Source: Paramacrobiotus metropolitanus
Lineage: Eukaryota > Tardigrada > Eutardigrada > Parachela > Macrobiotidae
Reading direction: 5' to 3'
Assembly (NCBI RefSeq): GCF_019649055.1
Contig: NW_026570552.1
Coordinates: 1 to 46,553, forward strand
DNA length: 46,553 nucleotides
Shown: positions 25,601 through 35,789 of the stretch, piece after piece
Numbering within the stretch: position 1 is the first letter of the stretch
How the letters are laid out: every line of letters begins with the position of its first letter
Notes under the pieces: generated by a model
Told to the model about the DNA's origin: nothing
Seen by the model: the letters and a program-made list of their open reading frames with translations, nothing else
Databases searched by the model: none
Translations under genes and position numbers: made by a program

Positions 25601-27155
25601 GTCTCGTATTATGAACGACTGTTTTTTTTGTTGAGTAATTTATTCTGTGGTTGACTAATGTCAACGTGATTTTGGCATCTGCCCATGAACTACGTTGTTC
25701 ACGGAGTGTGAAAGTGTGAATGTACGTGCGATTTGTACGATTAATCGGACGTATCTCGCTAGTGCTGGGCATGATGGATCTATTTTCATTAATTTTAAAA
25801 TGGCATTTAAAATTCTTAATAACATTGTTTTTAGGGTTTTTGTGTATAGCTGATGCGTTTTCCGAAAGGAGAAGCGTCGTGCACCGGTGTTTGTTTGGCT
25901 TGTTTGTGTTTTCGATTTGCTTGCATACGTATGCGTGCATCCGGTGCATCTTATGCAAATTTGTGTTTTCTTTGGTGAAACATGCTGCTGTTTTTGCAGA
26001 TATGCTGATATGATTAGTATTGCATTCAGCAGCATTCGTACAACGGAAATTGCCGTCATCCCGAAGAAGTTGGATCAACTAAAGGAAGCTCTTGTGGTGG
26101 CCGCGTTTTATCTTCCACCCAGTGATGAGCCCGACCCGTTGACCGGTACCGTGGTCAACACTAGGAAATTCAGTTTTGATTATCTCCGCGAGCAGCTGAA
26201 TCGGCTGCGGCAGGAGTGCGATTTCTCCGTTCACAAGTGGAGTTTCTACTACCATCTGGCCACCAATCCGGAACTGGTGGAACCCGGTCAAGTGGTCAAA
26301 TGGGCCACGCACTGGGTGGGGAAAAACGGGTACAAGAGGGAGATCTCCATGATACTGGCCAATGATTCTATGCGCCGCGGCAGCTATCCACACGCACACA
26401 AATTGGTACGGAAATTTGTTACAGAGAATGGCTCAATTTGGGATCTGAAATTTAGATGATTCAGTTGCTTAGATAACTCTTGTCATAATTTTTTTGCCGG
26501 ACACCCCACATTGCTGTAGTACAGTACATATTTGTGTTGTCAAATCATGCTCGATTATTTTCATCGGTCTGCTGATTTTGATACAAATTAGGTTTTGTTG
26601 GATTGGAATTATTGCAGTTTTTAAGTTACTGGTTATGTCGTAGTTTTCTGTAAACCTTAGTCTTCGGAAGTTTTGACGTCGGTAAGAAATGTTTTTTTCT
26701 TGCAGTATTCTGAAATCGTTCAGCGCGACGGTGAGACTAACGTTCCCTGGATTGTGTTCCTGCACCTGGGTACTTTATGCGCTAATCTGGCTTGTCGTTT
26801 CCGGGTGTCGGATGCCGAGAAACAGCGCTTGTACGCTGAATGTATGCGTCATCTGGACAAGTACCGCGACAACCGTGGATATTGTCCGGAAGTTCTGTAT
26901 AACCGCGCGCGCGCCTACCACCTGTTTGGTGATGCGGAGAACGCGGTGGAGTACTACCATAAGTGTCTGCAGCTGATCCAGAACACGACGGACGAGGACG
27001 ACGGTGCGGCGGACGACAACGCTTCTCTGGCCTTTGAAGCGGCCTACAATCTCCGCTGTTTGTACGCACATAAGCAGCAGAAGGCGTTAGCGGCGGGGGT
27101 GCTCAGCTGGCAGACGGTGAAGAGTTTTGCGCGAGGGATCACGTTTCGCAGCTAA
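22607..27155 (+). CDS. GTF3C3: General transcription factor 3C subunit 3 (TFIIIC102, TPR protein)
   Basis: Five exons (22607-23161, 23807-24351, 24842-25453, 26000-26405, 26706-27155) join in frame to 855 aa, near the ~886 aa of human GTF3C3. This is the tetratricopeptide scaffold of the TFIIIC subcomplex that bridges A-box recognition to TFIIIB recruitment at tRNA and 5S genes. TPR-like helices run through the protein. Diagnostic collinear stretches are HVNIAKYYLALKQPEEAVKF (exon 2), RKFSFDYLREQL (exon 4), GSYPHAHKL joined to YSEIVQRDGE (exon 4/5) and, at the end, LDKYRDNRGYCPEVLYNRAR then AVEYYHKCLQL and AFEAAYNLRCLY, matching the C-terminal TPR of GTF3C3. The N-terminus has a basic stretch (SRASVRSRKRTQT) where vertebrates have an acidic region. 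Exon 4 ends at AAATTG before GTACGG; reading on would insert a stop. AATAAA at 27205-27210 is a likely poly(A) signal. Identity is by alignment from memory and is moderately strong. Confidence 0.82.
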
Positions 27156-28044
27156 TGTGGCGTTGCCGATGGAGTTTTTGGCTTCTTTTACTAACGATTG
27201 TGATAATAAATGCGAATCTTTTGTTAGTTTATTTTTAGATTTGATTACTTTCTTAACATTTGTTTGTAAGCACAGGAATTGTTTTGTCGCACACCAGACT
27301 GTTTTTTTATTGGGACCTCGTGCCCTTTCCTATGGAATTAAAAGTACGTATAAAATGCCTTGGATCAGTTTGTTGTACAACGGCAGCGCTAGGAAATAAC
27401 ATCACTTAAAAAATACACTATGCTGACTTTATGAGAATGCTTGTACTGGTATAAATATTTTGGAATCCGGATTAGGTATAAGTTACGGTACAATTTACGT
27501 GGGAATGGCCTATAAGCTTTTGCGAATATGATAAAATTTTTAGAGCAATTCATTAAGATTTGTGGTTGCCGGTTACTCGTCCTGCAGTTTGCATGTCCCA
27601 GCATGTGAACGTTGTTGAGAAAGAAATTTAAGTAAAGGGAGGTACTTACCGTCCAAATCTTACTTACCGTGAAAGCAGTGAAATACAACGACAGGTACCA
27701 ATCTGATTATCCAGATTAATTACGTATTTTACCCTCACAAAATCAATGATACAGTATCGTATTTCTTATCATTTCGCTTGCTTTACTGTGCTTTAAAGAC
27801 TGCCCCTGGCAGGGAGGCTCGGCTCCGCACCTGCCATCGCAGTTTACAGTTTTTTCAGTTTTCACTTTTCGGTTTCCCGTCTCGTGTCGTACATTACAGT
27901 ATCTGTGTATGATTTTGATAGCGGGATTTTTTCATGTTTTGAAAATTATACCGTTGGGTTTTTACGAATTTCAGCTAGAATTTGATCTCCGAAGAATCTT
28001 TAATACATCACTCGCTACCAGCATTCCCTCTACGTATTGACACC
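27156..28044. other. Intergenic, GTF3C3 3' region and SEM1 promoter
   Basis: No gene recognised. The first ~100 nt hold the GTF3C3 3'UTR. A short GC-rich patch at 27800-27840 (GGCAGGGAGGCTCGGCTCCG) is likely part of the SEM1 promoter. TTTCAG at about 27969-27974 could be a 5'UTR splice acceptor for SEM1. Confidence 0.35.
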
Positions 28045-28359
28045 ATGGCTGATAAGACGAAAGAATCGAAGAAAGACGACACCACCAAGGACGCCAACGC
28101 CACAGGCGACACCGAGCCCAAACGGTCCCGCGTCGCCGATCTGCTCTTCCTGGATGATGATGATGATTTTGAGGAGTTCCCCCAGGAGGACTGGGGGAAG
28201 GCCGACGAGAACAAGGACGACGAGAAGGCCACGGCCTGGTCGGAGAAGTGGGACGATGATGAGCTGGAGGATGAGTTCAGCAAGAAACTGCAGGCCGAAC
28301 TGGAGAAAATGAAGACCACCCCCAAGGCCCCCGCGGGGACGGTGCCCATGTCCCATTGA
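28045..28359 (+). CDS. SEM1: 26S proteasome subunit SEM1/DSS1
   Basis: A single coding exon of 104 aa with a good start context (CACCATGG). SEM1/DSS1 is a small, acidic, disordered protein of the proteasome lid that also serves BRCA2 and the TREX-2 mRNA export complex. The two acidic, aromatic signature blocks are present: LLFLDDDDDFEEFPQEDWG (residues 33-51) and AWSEKWDDDELEDEFSKKLQ (64-83), the latter leading into the C-terminal amphipathic helix (LQAELEKMK). It is longer than the ~70 aa of vertebrate proteins: about 30 hydrophilic, Lys/Asp-rich residues precede the first block and a Pro-rich tail (TPKAPAGTVPMSH) follows the helix. An in-frame upstream Met at 27982 is less likely because of the weaker context. 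AATAAA at 28517-28522 is a likely poly(A) signal. Confidence 0.93.
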   Translation: MADKTKESKKDDTTKDANATGDTEPKRSRVADLLFLDDDDDFEEFPQEDWGKADENKDDEKATAWSEKWDDDELEDEFSKKLQAELEKMKTTPKAPAGTVPMSH

Positions 28360-30013
28360 TCAGCTGGATCTGGTGGTTTTGGGTAGTTTCTAATAGTTGG
28401 AGGAGCGATGGGTCGTCTCTGCTTGACGATCTCGCGCAGGTTCTCGAAGTTAGTTGATGGCCTAGTGGTTTTGAGCAACAGTGGAATTCAGTGATGTATG
28501 TCGTTTATATTATACCAATAAATGCCAGAACGCAGTGTCAGCTTATCGTTTTCCGATTTCTTCGCGTACGATTGCGATGGAAGAGAAATCTATCTCTGCA
28601 CGCTGCAGAATATTTCTTTGGTAAACGTACGACACGGTTTTGTATTTCATTGTTTTCTTATGGTTTTACAAATCGGTGGATGTATAATCTGCGATGATGT
28701 TATAACATAATTACAACTATTAATTGTAAACGTGCTGTAACATTGTAACAAGTAAATTAAAATAAGCAATAAACCTAAAAAGAATAGTTAAATGATGCTT
28801 TGTATCAAAAAGAAATAATTATTAGAATTCATGGTGAAATACTGGCATAAGCACAACACTACGGGGTTAGAACAAAACGAAACATTTATTAATAGCTGCA
28901 TGAGTCAGCACAATCGCACAAGTGGAATCAAATCGCAAAGTCATAAACATAATCGTAAATTGCATTCACGGCCAAAAATTAGATAAGAATAGTACGAGTA
29001 CATTCGTACAGATAGATTATTAACATTTCTGTTAATATAGAATATCTATATTATTATAGATAAGAGTATACCCGCACCAGACCGGAAATACTTACAGTAC
29101 GAGTACTTCATAATAGTTATTATCGTTAATATTTCGTTTCAGGTGATACTTACTTCGTTATTAATAATTATTACTGCTTTTAGATTTAGTATAAGACAGG
29201 CACTCTGCTTATGGTTATGGAACATTATTCTTTTACAAGAAAATCCGATTTAAATTCGTCATCAGTACTTCAACACGAAAATCAATGATTATTAATAGTG
29301 AATACTTTTATTTACCGGTAGTTGAATAATTGCTGTACAGATATTAGAAGGACATCCATCAGCTCTGCCATTGTATTTATATCTATATAAATATAGTATA
29401 CAGTACGTATGTATTGTACAAATACGATATTGCCCATTAATTTTGGCATATTGATATAGGTATTACGTATGTATATAGCATCATCATAATAGTCCTAACG
29501 TCCTACGTATACAAGTTACGCCATGAATGGGCAGATAATATTAATAATTGTGCATATTTGTACAGATAATTGTACATAAAATTAATCTGTTCGCTGTCGC
29601 TAGCGCTGAAATTTGAAATGTACTAGCACTCCCGAGATCATGGTGACTGATTACTTAATTTGAGATAAGAACCTATCAAACACTGACATCCGTGGCCAAA
29701 TGAACTTCAGTGTTGACGGTTCATTCTGGAGTGTCAATACAACTGAGACACCAGCGAGACTGGATTATCAACATTTTAATTAAAGGGAAGTGTTCTGCGA
29801 TCTCCAGGTGAGTAAATTTGCCAGCTGATTGTAAGTACGTTGGGAGTACCATAACTATAATTTTCATATCATTCTGTGATCTACCCTAGAAGGCGCCCCT
29901 ATAATTTATGTGGATGACATACTGGTTTTAGAAGGTGTAATTAAACACATAATTTATTTTCCAAATTTTCTGCAGATCGAAGATTTGGTTCGAGGGAGAG
30001 AAACTTATCCAGG
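28360..30013. other. AT-rich intergenic region and ACP7 5'UTR intron
   Basis: No gene from about 28700 to 29700; very AT-rich. Near the right end a strong donor (CTCCAG before GTGAGT, exon end 29807) and acceptor (TTTTCTGCAG, ending 29975) define a probable 168-nt intron in the 5'UTR of ACP7, so transcription likely starts before 29800. Confidence 0.45.
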
Positions 30014-33000
30014 ATGAAGTTAGCAGCCCCTACATTGTGCTGGATAGCACTGGGGATTGTAAGCTCCTGTTGGGGTGCACTGATTCCCAGCAATGTCAAT
30101 CTGCCTGAACAAATCCATCTATCGTGGACAGGTACTTAACCAACATAAACAACTCTGTCAATTGCTCATACAAGGCAAATTAACTGCAAATGACTGCGTT
30201 AACTGAGCAATTAACTGCAAATGACAGCATACAGGCAATGTCAGGCATAGAAGTATACATTGTAAATGTTATTAATTTTTTCCATATCAGGCCTGCATTT
30301 TGTTGCAGGTTTGTTCAGTATAAAAAGACGTCGAGTGAGACTAGGTATAAGAAATTAATCTGGTACTGTTTATAACTTCTATGAAGAACAATCATACAAT
30401 AAATTCTGTTCTTATGCAGTGATTGGCACAAGTTTTATGTGTGGTATTAAAGCGGCTATCTGCACAAATGCTGTAATACGGGCATACTGCATATTTAGTA
30501 AACTTTACTTCAAAGCAAATGGATTTTAATGATTCGTTATTAAAATTTACATAGTATTCCATGTGGTTTGTATCCAGTTCCCGTTATTTTCGCGTTCTTT
30601 CTGGTCATCGCTCCAGGCCTAACCCAGAACTATTTCCGTAGGATATTTAAATCACTGCGATTGAGCGCCTGTTTTTTTCATATAGTACCGTATTGCATTT
30701 TGTTTCCTTTGGTTTGTTCAGTTCTACGTGAAAAAAGATCGTCGAGTGCGGGCATAGGTATAAGCAAATTAATCTGGTACTGTTTATAACTTTATGAAGA
30801 ACAATCATACAATAAATTCTGTTCTTATGCAGTGCATGTCATGCCTGTTTTATGTAATTAAATATTAAAGCGGCTATCTGCACAAATGCTGTATTATACG
30901 AGAGTGCAGCTTGGCTACAGATATTTAGTAAACTTTACTTCAAAGCAAATGGATTTTAATGATTCGTTATTAAAATTTACATAGTTAAAAGATTTCACAG
31001 TTGGGTAATGTTTAGATAGCTAAAATGCAACCTGTTATTTTCGCGTTCTTTCTGGTCATCTGCTCATTTTGCATTCTCGTACGCTCGCGTTTGGGCATAA
31101 CCAGTGATCTCAATTCGCGCCTCGCTCTTTTAAATCTGCAGGTAAATCGGCCAGCATGTTTGTCACCCTTCCACTCCACTGCCACCATCACCCGCGTTCG
31201 CTACAGTCAGAACAACCAAAGCCTGTCCGTCGTGGACGGCAGCAGCACGGTGTTCACCGACGGCGCCAAAGCCCACAAACAACGCTTCATCCACCGGGTG
31301 ACCTTTACTAGCCTGAAACCGGCAACACGCTACTGTATGTACCATGTTGCGATTCTTCATAGGTAGTATTAAGCATCGTTCAATTAAATAACGATTGGCA
31401 GCAGTCCTAGGAAACTATGTATAGTAAATAATTACATGCATAGAATAAAAAGAACAAAAGGCCACCGGTTTTATCGTACGTATAGATTACCAGTGCGGCA
31501 GTGATGACGGTTGGAGTCAGATTTACAGTTTCCGCAGTATCCCCGCCGGAAGGGACTGGAGTCCACGACTGCTCGTGTACGGAGATATGGGCGAGGTCAA
31601 TGCTCGTTCGTTGGCGCAGATGACACTGGAAGTACAGCAAGACCGCTACGATATGGTCCTGCATGTTGGTACGCAGCTTTCGTGTCACCGGTGCAAATGG
31701 AAATTGTTTATTTACTTATGATTTGGAATTGGTCACGTAATTATTTATCGCCCTCTTGTTTTTTACAGGTGATTTTGCTTACGATATGAACGATGTAAGT
31801 ATTTATTTGAAATTTTCTTTGTATACGTATTTGCAAATTATTAATTCACATCGTCATAGTCTGCTGCATGCTTTGTTGCACAATATTTATATTCCTCCAG
31901 TTATCGTTTACTAGGAAAATGGCGATGTTGGAGATGCTTTTCTGAGGAGTTTGCAACCGCTCTCAGCGATTATTCCTTACATGGTTGTCGTGGGCAATCA
32001 CGAGGAAAAATAGTGCGTATAATTATGTAAACTATCGAAACAGCATATGAACTCAAACGAAGGTCACACTAGCTAGACGTACAGATTCTGCATGTTTGTT
32101 CAGCAATTTCTCGCACTACCGACAACGATTCACAACGCCCGGAAGCGAGGAAGGAATGTTATACAGGTACTGTACACTTTATTTTTATTGTGTAATTAAT
32201 TTCTATGCATGTGCTTATCACTTGTGCAATCAAAACAGCCTTTTGTTAATACAGTTTCAATATCGGTCCACTGCACGTCTCCGTGATTGCCACCGAATTT
32301 TATTTCTTCCCGCAATACGGCATTGCTCAGATTTTTCGCCAGTTCGATTGGTTGGCAAGCGATTTAGATGTATGTACCATTGGAAAAGTGTCCGAAATAA
32401 GCAAATCACGAGCAATATTTGCAACAGAAAGCATCGAAAGATCCGGATAATGCGTGGCTTTTTGTTGCCGGTCATCGTCCCATGTACTGCAGTAATCCAG
32501 ACATTGTCGACTGCAATCCACAAGGCAATGTGGTAAGCCTGCGTTAGCATTTGACAAAAAATCAAAGAGATTGAGTGTTCGAAAAATAACATTTAAAAGA
32601 AGTTTTGTGTGGAACTGCCTAATAATTTGACTGTGAAGTAACAGTTTGGTAGCCGTTATTCTTGTCTGATAGATTTTTTTGCGGACAGGAATAAACTGAC
32701 TTCAGTAGCTTTATAATGTTGAACGTAGTACAGTGGCAGGATACAGTGGCAGAAAACTGGTTAGTACCACTCGAACTTAGTGCTGATTGTGAAATGCTTT
32801 ACAAGAATTCGAGAATCTGTAATCATCCTATTTATAAAATCTGTAGTCATCCTGTTTATAAATCGCTCTTCCCTACCCCTTTTTATCTTCGTACTCTTTC
32901 TTCTTTTGGATCATGTTTTTTACAGGCACCTTTTTTACTTCTAATTAAAATTAGATATAAATATCCTTTAATTAGATTAATCGAATATACACACCATTTT

Positions 33001-33943
33001 GCTGGTTCTCATAGGCACCAAATTTAGTTCCCTATTTTTATGAATGATTGATAATTTACATATTTTACATATTGTGTACGCAGGCGTACACAGCATGTAT
33101 AAGAGCGTATGTAGGTATATAATGTGTGGTCTAATTCGTCGTGTGCAACAATATCCATATGCTTGAAGTTCCGCCGCGGAATTCCTTATCTGCACATTCC
33201 CGGTTTGGAGGATCTGATGCACGATGCCGGCGTGGATGTCGGCATCTGGGCACACGAGCATTCGTACGAACGAACATGGCCCGTGTATAATGTCCAGGTG
33301 ATGAATGGATCCAAGACGAATCCATACACCGATCCAAAGGGCATCGTCCATATTATTACCGGCTCCGCAGTATGTTAACTTTATAAACTAATGCATGAGT
33401 TTTTCATCTCCCTTTCTTTAGTCTCTGAATGCAAAAATTTCTAAAAACGCCTGTTGACTTCGATTGCTAGGGCTGCAAGGAAAATCACACTCGCTTTAAC
33501 CCCAATCCACCGAATTACAGCGCGTTCCGTACGACGGACTATGGATACACCCGGATGACCGTCGTTAATAAAACCCACATGTATTTCGAGCAAGTCTCCG
33601 ATGATCAGGTGAGAGAATTTTTTATCATTTTTCTCGAATTCTTATTTTTTTATTTTAAATTTTAAATATTCGTACTTTTCCTATTGTTGAATTGTTCTAA
33701 TAAATTTTTTGCAGATGTCGTTAGCGCGCATAAATTTTGCTTATGTTGGCACAGGGCTATATAGTGATCGATTCGGTATGGATCCGAAAATCTCGCCCAG
33801 GCCGACCAGTTTGGTTGCAAAAGGACAACCCGAAGCGCAGTCGGGCCGGTGTGCGACCGTACGGACAATGGCAGCCCATCGTCAACGGTCTCCAGACAGC
33901 GCACGTCGTTGATCAACATGTCGGCGTCAACGAGCTCAAATAA
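30014..33943 (+). CDS. ACP7: Acid phosphatase type 7 (purple acid phosphatase), secreted
   Basis: Eleven exons: 30014-30131, 31155-31334, 31486-31668, 31770-31795 (26 nt), 31915-32012, 32104-32166, 32255-32369, 32428-32532, 33169-33369, 33471-33608, 33755-33943; 471 aa. The first ~22 residues are a signal peptide ([18 protein letters not shown]). The binuclear metal site is complete: D133 (YGDMG), D162/Y165 (VGDFAYD), N197 and H198 (GNHEE), H277 (AGHRPMY), H325 and H327 (WAHEHSYER). The match to vertebrate ACP7 is collinear, including [23 protein letters not shown] and [13 protein letters not shown]. It should hydrolyse phosphomonoesters at acid pH in a lysosomal or extracellular setting. The exon 2 start is uncertain: the acceptor at 31155 keeps frame, while the stronger one (TCTGCAG, 31141) adds a peptide closer to the family but shifts frame. 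The last exon uses TTGGCACAG before 33755, giving [10 protein letters not shown], not the earlier TTTTTTGCAG. AATAAA (33939-33944) overlaps the stop codon. Confidence 0.88.
30300..31060 (+). repeat. Tandem duplication in ACP7 intron 1
   Basis: Two copies of a ~300-nt block, offset by about 415-450 nt. Shared pieces include AATCTGGTACTGTTTATAAC (30358, 30773), ATTAAAGCGGCTATCTGCAC (30448, 30866), GATTCGTTATTAAAATTTAC (about 30531, 30962) and TTATTTTCGCGTTCTTTCTG (about 30582, 31033). Copies differ by small indels, so the event is not brand new. ORFs here are repeat shadows; the second copy ends ~95 nt before exon 2. Confidence 0.8.
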
Positions 33944-33950
33944 AGCTGCA

Positions 33951-34838
33951 CCGTAGTCAAGCTGAACAGACAGAGCGATAGAGCGCAGAGAGAGTTATCA
34001 AGGTCCGGCCGCGCTATGATCTGCCTATGCGCAAGCATTCGCCGATGCGATGACTGTGCAAACAAACCATTCTATTGTCTTCGGGACCCGGTGGCCATAA
34101 AATACCGGGTCCGGTGACATAGGCAATTCATATTAGTCTCTGCCTGACCAATAGCTATCGTAAAAGTGAGCATGCCTGACCAATGGCTATCGTGAATCGA
34201 GTTCCAGCATCACACTGGAATTACCAAAACCAACTACTAATACAAGTCAATGGTTATAAAACAATCTTCCTGTGAAACTGCTAAGGCATCCATTCCCGAT
34301 AACATTATTAAATCGGTTATCATTATTAACTGATCAAGATAAACTTACATGTCCTACAAATGTTATGACATCGCACTTATTATAACAACACTGGATCCGA
34401 AGAATACTTTGTCATTCCTGACTACATTAAATGTAGTCAGGAAATTATTATTAGTAATTAATGAAATTTTCATTAATTACACATAACATATCAATTTATA
34501 CACATACAAATAGCATATTATTATGTCACATTAATTTCATGGTTATTGTGCTTATATCTAAATCCACATAGAATTTAAATTTTGTACACTTTAATAAGCA
34601 ATAGCCACCAGATAACAACAGGGATATTTTGAATTCACGAGCGCTATGTGTAGCTGCAGTCTAGTTGTAAATGGAATGAGTAAACTGGAATACGTGGCAT
34701 TTGGAAGGCTAGAAGCCCTCCCTCTGCCTGGTTCTGAGGTGGGGCTTGTGCTCTTACATCGCATCGGCAAAAAGTTTCTACGCTCTGTCCGGACCTCTTA
34801 TAAAAGTACTTAGCTCTGTCTGTTCAGCTTGACTACGG
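33951..34838. mobile_element. Fold-back TIR element abutting the ACP7 stop codon
   Basis: A perfect 26-bp terminal inverted repeat begins CCGTAGTCAAGCTGAACAGA at 33951 and returns as its complement ending at 34838. Weaker inverted similarity continues inward ~120 nt (AGGTCCGG, GCCGATGCGATG). CTGCA directly flanks both ends (33946-33950 and 34839-34843), a possible 5-bp target duplication. The interior has a 20-nt direct repeat (GCCTGACCAAT-GCTATCG, near 34143 and 34172) and two palindromes near the centre (34417-34490). No coding capacity. Confidence 0.7.
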
Positions 34839-34852
34839 CTGCACCGCAGCGA

Positions 34853-35789
34853 TCGAAAGATGGATATTTCTCGCAGTTATCCACATTTTCTGGTATTTTA
34901 TGGGATGATTTCCTACGCCACATTGTAGATATTTGTAATCAAATATTTTTATGTTGGATTCACATTCAACAATTTTCGAAATAAATATTTCAGAAACCAA
35001 TCGCACTACTGAACACTGACAGTTACCGCACAAGTTCATTACGTGTTCCATCCCCTTTTCATAAATGCGCAGGTCAACCGAAAACCGATAACGTTGTACA
35101 AACATCAGTACCACTTTCCGTTAAAAACAGATAACCATAATGTTTTAGTTTCCCTGATCACCAACGTGCCCAGTACATGCTGCTACGGAGTCGGTTGTAG
35201 TCGGGTCAAGCTTCGATAGGTCCTACAAAATAAAACCCTCACTAATACGAGAAGATCAAATTAATCTTCCCAAAATGAAACATGCGGTCGTTTAAGGGGA
35301 TCCCTATGAGATGAAAGTGGGTCTGGGAAAACATGAATAGGTTAAAAACAACCGAAAGATCATTTTTGCCAATTGCCATTGTTCTGACTGCATGCGCAAA
35401 GGGTTTGGCTACACAATTCAAGAAACAAAGGAAAAACTTTTAATTCAAAAGTCGAATGAGAAAGTTTTCTCAAATTAGATGTGATACACATCACTGGATG
35501 TGTTTTAGCCTAGAAAGCTTATATTCTCCAACATAAAAAATGAAAAATGTTGTAAGTATACAAAAAAACTGAGAAAAACACTTTTTGGAAAGTGTTTTGA
35601 GTTTATTTTATTATTATGTTTTTTGAGTTTATGAAAACATGCTGGCCTATAACAGTGTTTCGGTATATAAGCTTTCTAGAAAATAACACCGTCTGATACC
35701 GACTGCGAAAATATAGCAGGTTTCACAATGAAGTTATCGATTTTTAGAGCCATTTAACAAGTTTTTGGAAAACGGCAGCTGACTGAAAG
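34853..35789. other. AT-rich region between transposable elements
   Basis: No gene seen. Several short A/T-rich repeats, including AGTGTTTTGAGTTTATT-like pieces near 35590-35635. The right end meets the MULE-type element. Confidence 0.3.

Noticed and set aside
25539-26078. Minus-strand ORF of 179 codons opposite GTF3C3 intron 3.
   Set aside because: It lies mostly in an intron, has no domain, and has biased low-complexity composition.
28008-28478. Long minus-strand ORFs opposite SEM1 (Ser-rich and Gly-rich).
   Set aside because: Shadows of acidic GAT/GAG-rich codons; no motif, and the plus strand is a clear SEM1.
33716-33754. TTTTTTGCAG just before 33716 as the start of the last ACP7 exon.
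   Set aside because: It would read [12 protein letters not shown] with no family match and a different frame; the acceptor before 33755 gives [10 protein letters not shown], matching the C-terminus of ACP7.
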